This document shows positions 5,835 to 13,821 of a DNA stretch of 19,944 nt, in pieces. The stretch is from Aquifex sp. GTDB lineage: Bacteria > Aquificota > Aquificia > Aquificales > Aquificaceae. The first letter of the stretch is position 1, and each line of letters starts with the position of its first letter. The notes below the pieces were generated by a model. It saw only the letters and a program-made list of their open reading frames with translations, searched no databases and was not told the origin of the DNA. The translations under genes were made by a program, and so were the position numbers. The DNA lies in contig QNXQ01000114.1 of the NCBI GenBank assembly GCA_003978875.1, positions 1 to 19,944 on the forward strand. The letters are read 5' to 3'.

Positions 5835-8119
5835 GTTTCTTCTCCATAGTTTAAGTATACAACTGTAACTCCTGAGCCTCCTTCCCTCGGGTATGCATCC
5901 CTGAAAAACTTTACTTTTTCATTCTTTGAAAGGACTTCTTTTACCGCAGTTTTTAACTTTCCGCTTCCTATTCCGTGAATTATTCTTACGACTTTAAGCC
6001 CTGCACTGTGAGCTTCCTCTATAAATCTTTCTAATTCAAGAGTCGCAGTATCAACGTCTTTACCCACAAGGTTCAAAGTGTCCCTTTCCACTTTTACCGG
6101 TGTTTCTACGGAAATCTTTGGAGTTTCCGTACGTAAAGACTCTGAAGTTTTCTCAAGCTCTTTCACATCTACCCACATTTTTAAGCGGTCTAAGAGAACG
6201 TAAGCCTTCTTTCCCTTTATTTCTAATACTTTCCCTTTCTTGCCCATAAATACGACGGTATCACCCACCTTTATATCACTTTTCTCTTGAGGCAGAATTT
6301 TTTCGAGTTCTTGTTTTTTTCTCGATATAAATTCTTTTACTTCTTTTTTATCTTTTGCCTTTTTGAGAACTTCTTCGGACTCGTGAGCTAACTTTCTGAG
6401 GTACTCTCTGGCTTCTCTGTAAGCTTCTTTCCAGCCCTTTCTTTTGGCTTCTTCGTATTCTCTCTTTAGTTTTTCTAAATCTTCTTTTTGTTTCTCCAGC
6501 TCTTTTCTCAGTTCTTCCACTTTCCTGTGTTCCTCTTCATACTTCTGTATGTACTTTGACAGTTCTTCCATAGCTTGCAGGTATTTTTCTCCGAACTCGC
6601 CGATATGTTTTTTAGCAATTTCTATTACTTTTTCGGGAATACCGTATTTTTTGGCTATATAGAAAGCCATACTTTCTCCTACGGTGTTGTAAGTTATCTT
6701 GTAAAGGGGTTTGAGAGTTTCTCTGTCAAAGAGAACGCTTGCCGGGACGTAATAATCCGATGTTGTAGCGTAGAGCTTTATAGGAGTGTGATGGGTAGTT
6801 ACAAATACCCATGCATTTTTTTTCTTTAAATACTCAAGAATTCCTATACCGAGTGCTGAACCTTCAATGGGGTCTGTTCCCGCTCCAAGTTCATCTATAA
6901 GAACCAGAGTATTGTTATCACTTCTTTCTATAAACTCCGCTACATTCCTCATGTGTGCGGAAAATGTAGAGAGACTTTGCTCTATGCTTTGCTCATCACC
7001 TATGTCTGTAAATACCTTTTCAAATAAAGGCAACTTACTGTTTTCATTAGCGGGAATAGGTATAGCACTTTGGAACAGTAGAACGCTTAGACCTAATGTC
7101 TTCAAAGCTACAGTTTTTCCTCCCGTGTTTGGACCTGTAAGAATTAGACCTTTTTTCTCTTTCAGAATGATATCCACGGGAACAACATCTTCCTTTACTT
7201 GCATAAGTATCGGGTGTTTTACGCCGTATAGTTCTATCCAGTCTCCGAACTGGGGAAATTTACCGTTTACGAGCTTTTTAAACCTGTATTTACATTGGAG
7301 AAAATCAACTTCCACACAGGCTTCAAAACTTTCCAATAAATCCTTAGAGTAATCGCCTATGTATTCGGAAATTCTCTGTAAAACCCTTCGTACTTCTTCC
7401 TCCTCCTGTTCTTTGAGCTGAGTAAGTTTATTATTTAGATGTATTACAAACTGGGGTTCAATATAGGTGGTATAACCCGAAGACGAAGTTCCGTGAACTA
7501 TTCCAAAAATCTTTTTCGCGTGAGAGGTCTTTACTGGAATTACATATCTTCCGTTTCTTATGGTAATTATCCTGTCCGCTAAAAATTTGCCAGAATCTGG
7601 CCTGTTTATCAAACTTTCGAGTCTTTTTCTTATCTCTCCTTCTATTGTCCTTATAGTTCTCCTTACTCTGAGCAGCTCATCACTCGCTTCATCTTTTACG
7701 AAACCGCGTGGGTCTATACTTGCGTTTATCAGATTTTCAAGGGGAGAAAAGAGGTGAAGTTTCTTATGAATTCTTCTGAGGGGAGGTAATTTTTGAATAT
7801 TAGCTCCCAGTACTCTTCTTAGTTCTTTTACCAAACCTATTACGTTTAAGATTTTCAATATATCCTCTACGCCTAAGATAGCTCCTTGAAGTTTTGCTTT
7901 GTTTAAAAAAACTCTTATATCGTCAAATTCGTATATAGGAACATCTTCTCCTATCTCAAAGAAAGCTTGTGCAAGTTCTATTTCCTTCTCTACGGTTTCC
8001 CTATCCGTATAGGGCTTTAAATTTCTTATCCTTTCCTCCGTAGCAGGAGAATGGGCAAAACCGAGAAGTATCTCTTTTACCTTATTAAATTCCAGTTTTT
8101 CTAAGTCTCTTTCTCTCAT
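5831..8119 (-). CDS. mutS2: MutS2 family ATPase with C-terminal Smr domain
   Basis: This 762-aa protein is a MutS2: core/clamp region (1-300), ATPase domain with Walker A GPNTGGKT (about 328-335) and Walker B/signature LVLIDELGAGTDP (about 403-415), a long Lys/Glu-rich coiled coil (about 515-605), a KOW-like GDTVVFMGKKGKVLEI segment and a C-terminal Smr domain (about 685-760). MutS2 lacks the mismatch-recognition domain of MutS1 and acts in suppression of recombination or, in Bacillus, rescue of collided ribosomes. In Smr the usual LDLRG is LNLVGK here, while HGIGSGKL is intact. The upstream symporter gene ends 38 nt away; no clear SD precedes the ATG. The 3' end overlaps the lipoprotein gene by 4 nt. 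Confidence 0.95.
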   Translation of the reverse strand: MRERDLEKLEFNKVKEILLGFAHSPATEERIRNLKPYTDRETVEKEIELAQAFFEIGEDVPIYEFDDIRVFLNKAKLQGAILGVEDILKILNVIGLVKELRRVLGANIQKLPPLRRIHKKLHLFSPLENLINASIDPRGFVKDEASDELLRVRRTIRTIEGEIRKRLESLINRPDSGKFLADRIITIRNGRYVIPVKTSHAKKIFGIVHGTSSSGYTTYIEPQFVIHLNNKLTQLKEQEEEEVRRVLQRISEYIGDYSKDLLESFEACVEVDFLQCKYRFKKLVNGKFPQFGDWIELYGVKHPILMQVKEDVVPVDIILKEKKGLILTGPNTGGKTVALKTLGLSVLLFQSAIPIPANENSKLPLFEKVFTDIGDEQSIEQSLSTFSAHMRNVAEFIERSDNNTLVLIDELGAGTDPIEGSALGIGILEYLKKKNAWVFVTTHHTPIKLYATTSDYYVPASVLFDRETLKPLYKITYNTVGESMAFYIAKKYGIPEKVIEIAKKHIGEFGEKYLQAMEELSKYIQKYEEEHRKVEELRKELEKQKEDLEKLKREYEEAKRKGWKEAYREAREYLRKLAHESEEVLKKAKDKKEVKEFISRKKQELEKILPQEKSDIKVGDTVVFMGKKGKVLEIKGKKAYVLLDRLKMWVDVKELEKTSESLRTETPKISVETPVKVERDTLNLVGKDVDTATLELERFIEEAHSAGLKVVRIIHGIGSGKLKTAVKEVLSKNEKVKFFRDAYPREGGSGVTVVYLNYGEET

Positions 8120-8157
8120 CCGAAAACTATTTTAATTCTGAGGAGCTTAAATTCATT

Positions 8158-9351
8158 TTATTTTACAAACCTATCGATGATTTTGGCTCCATTTAAATCT
8201 CCCCAAACGTTTATGGAGGTTCTCACCATATCCAGAAACCTATCTACTGCTATTATCAGTCCTATTCCCTCAAGCGGAATACCGACAGAACCGAGAACCA
8301 GAGTAAGGAGGATAAGTCCGGCACCAGGTATAGCCGCTGCTCCTATAGATGCAAGGGTTACGGTAAGAAATATGACCATCATCTGAGAGATTGATAAATC
8401 TATACCATAGATATTAGCAATGTAGACTGCCGCTATTGATTCGTATAGAGCCGTTCCGTCCATGTTTATAGTAGCACCTAAGGGTAGAACAAAACCCGCC
8501 ACTTCTTTCTTAACCTTTCCTTTTTCCTGGGCAAGTTCGATGGATACCGGCAGTGTTGCAGCACTGGAAGCAGTCGAAAATGCCAAAAGCAGAGCTTCCC
8601 TTACCTGAACAAAATACTTATAGGGATTATAACCTCCGAAGATAAACGCTATTAGGGGAAGATTAATAAAAGCGTGTATTAGAAGACCTACAACAACGGT
8701 AAGGGCGTATTTCCAAAGAGAAAGTAGAATATCAACACCCGCTTCCGCTATCAGATAGGAGACTAGAGCAAAAACTCCTATGGGTGTAAGAACTATAACC
8801 CATTTGGTAAGTTTGATAAGAGCGTCGTTAAACCCTTCAAAGAAATTTTTTATTATTTCCTGCTTGAACTTATCTATAGTCAGAGCGGCAAGAGCTATAA
8901 ATATGGCAAACACTATTATCTGCAGAACTTCCCCTTGGGCAAAAGAGGAAAAGGGATTTTGAGGAATAAGTCCCAAAATTAATCTCTCTAAGGAGAATTC
9001 TTCCGCTTGGGGAATTTCAGGAGTTTTCAACCCATCGGGTTTTTCTCCTTTTCCCGGCATAAGTAGGTTCACAAGTATTAGTCCGGTCACGACTGCCATT
9101 GCCGTGGTAGTGAGGTAATATAAAAAGGCTTTTAAACCCAAATCCTTGAACTTGCTAATACTTTCGAGATTAAGTATTGCGGTAAATACGGAAGTAAAGA
9201 CAAGGGGAACTATTATCATTTTAAGAAGGCTCAGGAAAACATCTCCAAAAATCTTTATATTCTGTGCAATTTCGGGAAAATAAATCCCAAAGAAAACAGC
9301 AAGAATAAGGGATAAAAGGGTTAAGTTTTCAATGGAAAAAATACGACTCAA
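8158..9351 (-). CDS. Dicarboxylate/amino acid:cation symporter (DAACS), probable Asp/Glu uptake
   Basis: This 397-aa membrane protein belongs to the glutamate transporter homologue family (GltPh/GltP/DctA). It has the HP1 serine-rich loop (FSTASSAATLP), the TM7 sodium-site motif NMDGT followed by ALYESIAAVYIANIYG, a HP2 region (ASIGAAAIPGAG) and TM8 LDMVRTSINVWGDLNG. In TM8, D374, R377, T378, N381 and D385 match the GltPh substrate- and sodium-binding residues; the Arg at this position normally reads the acidic side chain, so aspartate/glutamate is a better guess than C4-dicarboxylate or neutral amino acids. The start is TTG, directly after the moeB TAA, with GAGGT about 10 nt upstream inside moeB, so translation is probably coupled. 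No other in-frame start with an SD is available before the first membrane helix. Confidence 0.92.
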   Translation of the reverse strand: MSRIFSIENLTLLSLILAVFFGIYFPEIAQNIKIFGDVFLSLLKMIIVPLVFTSVFTAILNLESISKFKDLGLKAFLYYLTTTAMAVVTGLILVNLLMPGKGEKPDGLKTPEIPQAEEFSLERLILGLIPQNPFSSFAQGEVLQIIVFAIFIALAALTIDKFKQEIIKNFFEGFNDALIKLTKWVIVLTPIGVFALVSYLIAEAGVDILLSLWKYALTVVVGLLIHAFINLPLIAFIFGGYNPYKYFVQVREALLLAFSTASSAATLPVSIELAQEKGKVKKEVAGFVLPLGATINMDGTALYESIAAVYIANIYGIDLSISQMMVIFLTVTLASIGAAAIPGAGLILLTLVLGSVGIPLEGIGLIIAVDRFLDMVRTSINVWGDLNGAKIIDRFVK

Positions 9352-10167
9352 TTAGAACCTTACCTCACAACTTTGGTCGTATTCTATTAACTCTTTTATC
9401 TTAGGCTCTTTACCACAGAGAGGGCATTTAGGGTCTTTTCTCAGTTTCACTTTTCTGAAATCCATTGACAGTGCATCCATTATTAGGAGTTTTCCTACCA
9501 AAAGCTCACCTATACCTAGGAGCAGCTTAATGGCTTCTGTTGCCTGAATGCTTCCCATTATTCCTCCGACGGAACCGAGGATTCCCGCTTCTTGGCAAGA
9601 GGGAACGAGTCCCGGGGGCGGAGGTTCAGGGAAAAGACATCTATAACACGGAGAATTTTCCTTGTCTCTGAAGTCGAATACAGTACACTGTCCTTCAAAT
9701 CTAAGCATAGCGGCGGAGACTAAAGGCTTACCCATAAAGTAGCATGCATCGTTTATAAGGAATCTTGTAGGGAAGTTATCGGTTCCATCAAGGATAACAT
9801 CGTAATCCTTTATTATGTCCATAATGTTGTCTTTACTAATTTTCGTATTGTAAGTAATTACCTTTACATCGGGATTTAAAGCCTCCAATGTTTTCTTTGC
9901 ACTTTCTACCTTAGGCGTACCTACCCTTTCCGTTGTATGGAGTATTTGCCTTTGTAGGTTTGAAAAGTCTACAACGTCAAAGTCAACAATTCCGATAGTT
10001 CCAACTCCTGCAGCAGCCAAGTAGTAAAGTGCGGGAGAACCCAGTCCTCCTGCACCTATGACAAGCACTTTGGATTCAAGGAGTTTGGCTTGGCCTTTTC
10101 CTCCGACTTCAGGAAGTATTATATGCCGGGCATATCTTTTTATTTGCTCCTCGGTAAAGTTGAACAT
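9352..10167 (-). CDS. moeB: MoeB/ThiF-family adenylyltransferase (E1-like)
   Basis: This 271-aa protein is an E1-like enzyme that adenylates the C-terminal Gly of a small sulfur carrier (MoaD in molybdopterin synthesis, ThiS in thiamine synthesis). It has the RYARHI N-terminal motif with R14, the ATP loop GAGGLGS (38-44), NLQRQ, the DGTDNFPTR motif, and two zinc-binding CxxC pairs (C174/C177 in CYRC and C248/C251 in CPLCG). SCQEAGILGSVGG follows the first pair, as in the family. There is no C-terminal rhodanese domain. MoeB is the preferred name because molybdoenzymes are encoded in the same region, but one protein may serve both pathways. The ATG is preceded by TATAAT about 8 nt upstream and no SD. 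The symporter begins immediately after its stop. Confidence 0.88.
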   Translation of the reverse strand: MFNFTEEQIKRYARHIILPEVGGKGQAKLLESKVLVIGAGGLGSPALYYLAAAGVGTIGIVDFDVVDFSNLQRQILHTTERVGTPKVESAKKTLEALNPDVKVITYNTKISKDNIMDIIKDYDVILDGTDNFPTRFLINDACYFMGKPLVSAAMLRFEGQCTVFDFRDKENSPCYRCLFPEPPPPGLVPSCQEAGILGSVGGIMGSIQATEAIKLLLGIGELLVGKLLIMDALSMDFRKVKLRKDPKCPLCGKEPKIKELIEYDQSCEVRF

Positions 10168-10175
10168 GCATATAA

Positions 10176-10181
10176 ATTATA
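10176..10181 (-). promoter_or_regulatory. Possible -10 box upstream of moeB
   Basis: A perfect TATAAT on the minus strand lies 8 nt before the moeB ATG, inside the 53-bp gap after the activator gene. No convincing -35 hexamer lies 16-18 nt upstream. If used, the transcript would be almost leaderless, which agrees with the missing SD. It may be chance in AT-rich DNA. Confidence 0.3.
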
Positions 10182-10220
10182 GTGAAAAGATGTAAAAGTG
10201 GTAGGATGTGGAAGGGTATA

Positions 10221-11737
10221 TTATCTTTCCAGCTTTATCCCGTACTTCTTTATCCTGTAGCTCACTTGCCTTGGAGTCATTCCGAGTTTCTTTGCAGCTT
10301 CCTTTATTACATAATTGCATTCTTTGAGAACACTTTCTATAAGTTCCTTTTCAACTTCCCAGATTGTTTTGTTTTGCCCTTTTCCGAAATCGTGAGAGTA
10401 TTTGTTCTATAACCTAAAAGTTCCGTAGGCAGGTCTTCATAAGTCAATATTCCATCCGTATCAAGAATTACCATTCTCTCAAGAACATTTCTTAGCTCTC
10501 TTACATTTCCCGGCCAATGGTAATTTAGAAAAACTTCGAAAACTTCTTTAGAAACCTTAACGTTTTTACCGTATTCCTTGTTAAAAACCTCAAGAAAATA
10601 GTTCACAAGTACGGGAATATCTTCTTTTCTTTCCCTGAGTGGAGGTATATATATAGGAACTACGTTAATTCTGTAGTACAGGTCTTCTCTGAATTTTCCT
10701 TCCTTTATAAGTTTCTCGAGATTACGGTTTGTAGCGGCTATAATTCTAACATCTATCTTTATAGGTTTTGAACTTCCTATTCTTTCAACTTCCTTTTCCT
10801 GAAGAACTCTGAGAAGTTTTACTTGAAGGTTTAGGGGCATATCTCCGATTTCGTCAAGGAAAATTGTCCCTCCGTTTGCCAATTCAAACTTACCTTTTTT
10901 GGAAGTGTAAGCTCCCGTAAATGCTCCTTTCTCGTAGCCAAAAAGTTCAGCTTCCAGAAGGTCAGGAGGAATTGCTGCGCAATTGATTGCTATGAAGGGT
11001 TTATCCGCTCTCGGACTTAGAAAATGTATAGCTTTTGCAAATAACTCTTTACCTACACCGCTTTCTCCCATCAAGAGAACGGTGGCGTTTGTCGGTGCCA
11101 CTCTGTGAACTATATCAAGTGCTTGAAGTATTTTGGGACTTTTACCTACTATTCCCTCAATCTTCCTATTCTCAAAAATTTTACGGAGTTCAAACAAAAG
11201 TGCTCTCTTTTCGCTTTCTAAGTTTTCCCTCTCCTCCGTTATTTGTATTTGCAGGGAGTATGCGTTTCCTATCAAAGTAGCCACCATATTCAGAAACTTT
11301 ACATATTCATCTATGGAATCTTTTTTTTCAAGTTCTTTATCGGCACTCAGTACTCCCACAACTTTACCGCTAACCTTTATGGGTACCGCTATGAAGGAGA
11401 TTTTTCTGTCTTTGAGGTTCTCCCTTTTCCACACTTTATTTAAGAATGCAGGTTCCTTCGATATATCCGGGATTACCATAGAAACGCCGTACTTCCAAAC
11501 TTTCCCGGTTATACCTTCTCCTTTCTTAAAACCTTCTCCTTGAATATTCCCTGAAGAAGTTGCTTTTACAACTATTTCCTCTTTTAAAGGGTCATAGAGG
11601 GTTAGGGTAATCCTTTCGAATCCCATTAACTTTCTCAGGAGTCTTAAAACGTAGGGAACCGTCTTTTCTACATTCAAGGACGAAGATATAGCTTTGCTTA
11701 TCTCGTAAAGGGTTTCCAGCTGAGCTTTTTCCTGCAT
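10221..11737 (-). pseudogene. NifA-like sigma-54 activator, disrupted by a -1 frameshift before the HTH
   Basis: The uninterrupted frame (11737-10337, 466 aa) encodes a GAF sensor domain (about residues 20-165), a linker helix and a complete AAA+ domain: Walker A GESGVGK (224-230), GAFTGA loop (271-276), Walker B IFLDEIGD, arginine-finger region and YHWPGNVREL. It then ends in 12 unrelated residues. The missing C-terminal Fis-type HTH is encoded right behind in the -1 frame, starting IWEVEKELIESVL and ending with the helix pair AAKKLGMTPRQVSYRIKKYG, stop at 10221-10223. Joined, the product would be about 505 aa, normal for NifA-type enhancer-binding proteins. The shift falls in a run of AAAA, GGG and AAAA, so a lost base (real or a sequencing error) is the simplest cause; programmed slippage is possible. 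It probably opens the minus-strand cluster. Its targets are unknown; I saw no sigma-54 promoter. Confidence 0.85.
10376..10382 (-). other. Candidate -1 slippery heptamer A AAG GGC
   Basis: On the coding strand the activator reads A-AAG-GGC in the zero frame, which fits X-XXY-YYZ (X=A, Y=G, Z=C). Slipping back by one gives AAA GGG CAA and enters the frame of the HTH domain. Downstream, tetra-A runs follow and no strong stem-loop was recognised by eye. It marks the latest position at which the frame must change. Confidence 0.45.
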
Positions 11738-11781
11738 TTTTTATAAAGTTCAATATTTAAATATAAAATTCTATTGTAGCG
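11738..11781. promoter_or_regulatory. Compact divergent promoter region, activator/leuS alpha
   Basis: Only 44 bp, nearly all A/T, separate the divergent starts of the activator and LeuRS alpha genes. TATAAA at about 11762-11767 could be the -10 of leuS, with a weak TTTATA about 17 nt upstream; the same region must serve the opposite gene. Neither ATG has an SD, so short-leader or leaderless mRNAs are likely. The assignment is by eye. Confidence 0.35.
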
Positions 11782-13680
11782 ATGAGAGAATTTAATCCCC
11801 GTGAAATAGAAAAGAAATGGCAGAAAAAATGGGAAGAGGCTAAGGTTTTTAAGGCTGAAGAAGGAAAACCAGAAAAGTTTTACGTTTTAGAAATGTTTCC
11901 TTACCCCTCGGGAAGAATTCACATGGGACACGTGAGGAACTACACAATAGGAGATGCAATAGCAAGATACCTGAGAATGAGAGGGAAAAATATTCTTCAT
12001 CCGATGGGCTGGGATGCATTCGGTCTGCCCGCGGAGAATGCAGCTATAAAACACGGTATCCATCCTGCCAGGTGGACTTACGAAAACATAGATTACATGA
12101 AAAAACAATTGAAAATGCTGGGATTTTCCTATGATTGGGAAAGAGAGATAGCTACATGTGCACCCGAATATTACAAGTGGAACCAATGGATTTTCCTGAA
12201 AATGCTGGAAAGAGGTATCGCTTATAGAAAAACCGCAAAGGTAAACTGGTGTCCTCACGACCAAACGGTTCTTGCGAACGAACAGGTTATAGATGGAAAA
12301 TGCTGGCGTTGTGGAACTCCTATAGTTCAAAAAGAAGTTCCCTCTTGGTTTTTAAAGATTACAGCTTATGCGGATAGACTTTTAGAAGACTTAAAGAAAC
12401 TGGAAGGAAAGTGGCCATCAAAGGTTTTGGCTCAGCAAAAGAACTGGATAGAACGTTCCGAAGGGGCACTCATTAAATTCTTTATAGAAATTGACGAGCC
12501 GGAAAAATTAGTAGAGTGTATTCCCGAAGAGTTAAAGGATACTTTCCTAAAAGAGAAGAGAATATACATAGAGGTTTTTACTACAAGACCTGACACTATA
12601 TTCGGAGCCACCTTCGTGGTTTTAGCGCCTGAACATCCGCTTGTCAAAGTTTTAGCTTGTATAGGAGAAAAACTCGGCAATATTTCTTATGCCGATGTGG
12701 AAAGTTTTGTCGAAAGAATAAAGAGAATGTCAACCCGCGAAAGGACTACAGAAGAGGAAAAAGAAGGTATTTTCCTGGGCGTTTACGCTACGAATCCAGC
12801 CACAGGTGAGAAAATTCCCGTATGGAGTGCAAATTATGTTCTCTACGAATACGGTACTGGAGCTATAATGTGTGTTCCCGCCCACGACCAGAGGGATTGG
12901 GAATTCGCGAAAAAATACAATCTCCCTATAAAGGTGGTAATTAAGCCCGAAGAGGAGTGGAATTTTGAAAAAGGAGCCTATGAAGGAAAGGGAATTCTCA
13001 TTAACTCGGATAAGTTCAACGGATTAGATAATGAAACCGCAAAGAAGGAAATAACCGCATGGCTCGGTGAAAAGGGATTAGGCAAAAGAGCGGTCTCTTA
13101 CAGATTGAGAGATTGGAATATTTCCAGACAGAGGTACTGGGGAACACCTATTCCCGTGGTTTACTGTGAAAAATGCGGAATGGTTCCGGTACCTGAAGAC
13201 CAGCTTCCGGTAGAACTTCCTCTTGATGTCAAGTTTACCGGGCAAGGAAACCCTCTGGAAACGTCCGAAGAGTTTGTAAATACAACCTGTCCGAAATGCG
13301 GTTCAAAGGCAAAAAGGGAAACGGATACTATGGATACATTCTTTGATAGTTCCTGGTACTTCTTGAGATTCTGTGACCCTAAGAATGAAAAAGAGCCTTT
13401 CGGTAAAGAGAAAAGTGATTACTGGATGCCCGTTGATGTTTACATAGGCGGGATTGAACATGCGGTACTACACCTTCTCTACGCCAGGTTCTTCCAGAAA
13501 TTCCTTAAGGATTTAGGCCTGGTAAAAGATGATGAACCCTTTGAGAAACTAATTACTCAAGGAATGGTTCTTAAAAAATGGGTAAGTGTAAAGAAACTGT
13601 TGGATTATTTAGGTCTTTCCGAAGAGGACGATTTAGAAAAACTGAAGGAGAAACTAAGGGAAATCTTAGGAAAGCTTTAG
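11782..13680 (+). CDS. leuS: Leucyl-tRNA synthetase alpha subunit (split LeuRS)
   Basis: This 632-aa protein is the N-terminal part of a class I LeuRS: HMGH (47-50) in the Rossmann fold, a Cys-rich ZN-1 region (C157, C174, C177), the CP1 editing domain with TTRPD (267-271) and GTGAIMCVPAHDQRDWEF, a second zinc pair set (C462/C465, C503/C506), and the second half of the catalytic fold through YIGGIEHAVLHLLYARFF. It stops soon after GMVLKK, within the leucine-specific insertion, ending in about 30 charged residues. The KMSKS loop, anticodon-binding and C-terminal domains are absent. This matches the alpha subunit of the two-subunit LeuRS described in Aquifex aeolicus; the beta gene must lie elsewhere, because a tRNA gene follows here. 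The ATG has no SD. Confidence 0.96.
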   Translation: MREFNPREIEKKWQKKWEEAKVFKAEEGKPEKFYVLEMFPYPSGRIHMGHVRNYTIGDAIARYLRMRGKNILHPMGWDAFGLPAENAAIKHGIHPARWTYENIDYMKKQLKMLGFSYDWEREIATCAPEYYKWNQWIFLKMLERGIAYRKTAKVNWCPHDQTVLANEQVIDGKCWRCGTPIVQKEVPSWFLKITAYADRLLEDLKKLEGKWPSKVLAQQKNWIERSEGALIKFFIEIDEPEKLVECIPEELKDTFLKEKRIYIEVFTTRPDTIFGATFVVLAPEHPLVKVLACIGEKLGNISYADVESFVERIKRMSTRERTTEEEKEGIFLGVYATNPATGEKIPVWSANYVLYEYGTGAIMCVPAHDQRDWEFAKKYNLPIKVVIKPEEEWNFEKGAYEGKGILINSDKFNGLDNETAKKEITAWLGEKGLGKRAVSYRLRDWNISRQRYWGTPIPVVYCEKCGMVPVPEDQLPVELPLDVKFTGQGNPLETSEEFVNTTCPKCGSKAKRETDTMDTFFDSSWYFLRFCDPKNEKEPFGKEKSDYWMPVDVYIGGIEHAVLHLLYARFFQKFLKDLGLVKDDEPFEKLITQGMVLKKWVSVKKLLDYLGLSEEDDLEKLKEKLREILGKL

Positions 13681-13694
13681 CCTTACTCAGCTAA

Positions 13695-13722
13695 TTGTCT
13701 TCTCCGAATTCTTCGCTATAAT
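13695..13722 (+). promoter_or_regulatory. Promoter of the tRNA-Pro/hydrogenase unit
   Basis: TTGTCT at 13695-13700 and a perfect TATAAT at 13717-13722 are separated by 16 bp, a good sigma-70-type promoter. Initiation near 13729 would leave a 5' leader of about 6 nt on the tRNA. It lies directly after the leuS stop codon and is the only strong promoter I see before the hydrogenase genes. Confidence 0.7.
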
Positions 13723-13734
13723 AAATATATCGGA

Positions 13735-13810
13735 CGGGGTGTAGCGCAGGTGGTAGCGCGCTGGCATGGGGGGCCAGAGGTCGCCGGTTCGAGTCCGGTC
13801 ACCCCGACCA
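13735..13810 (+). tRNA. tRNA-Pro (GGG)
   Basis: A 76-nt cloverleaf: acceptor CGGGGTG pairs with CACCCCG, D-stem GCGC/GCGC, anticodon stem CTGGC/GCCAG with loop ATGGGGG (anticodon GGG at 13768-13770, G37 next to it), five-nt variable region, T-stem GCCGG/CCGGT with TTCGAGT loop, discriminator A and an encoded CCA. C1-G72 with A73 and G35-G36 plus G37 are bacterial proline identity features. It reads CCC and CCU codons. A hydrogenase gene starts 11 nt downstream. Confidence 0.96.
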
Positions 13811-13821
13811 TTGCCCTTTAA

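Noticed and set aside
6444..6662. Ser/Phe-rich + strand open frame
   Set aside because: It is the complement of the Lys/Glu-rich coiled coil of MutS2, a common artefact.
8120..8157. Possible terminator between the symporter gene and mutS2
   Set aside because: Only short AT-rich complementarity, no GC-rich stem with a U-tract; the genes are on the same strand and likely cotranscribed.
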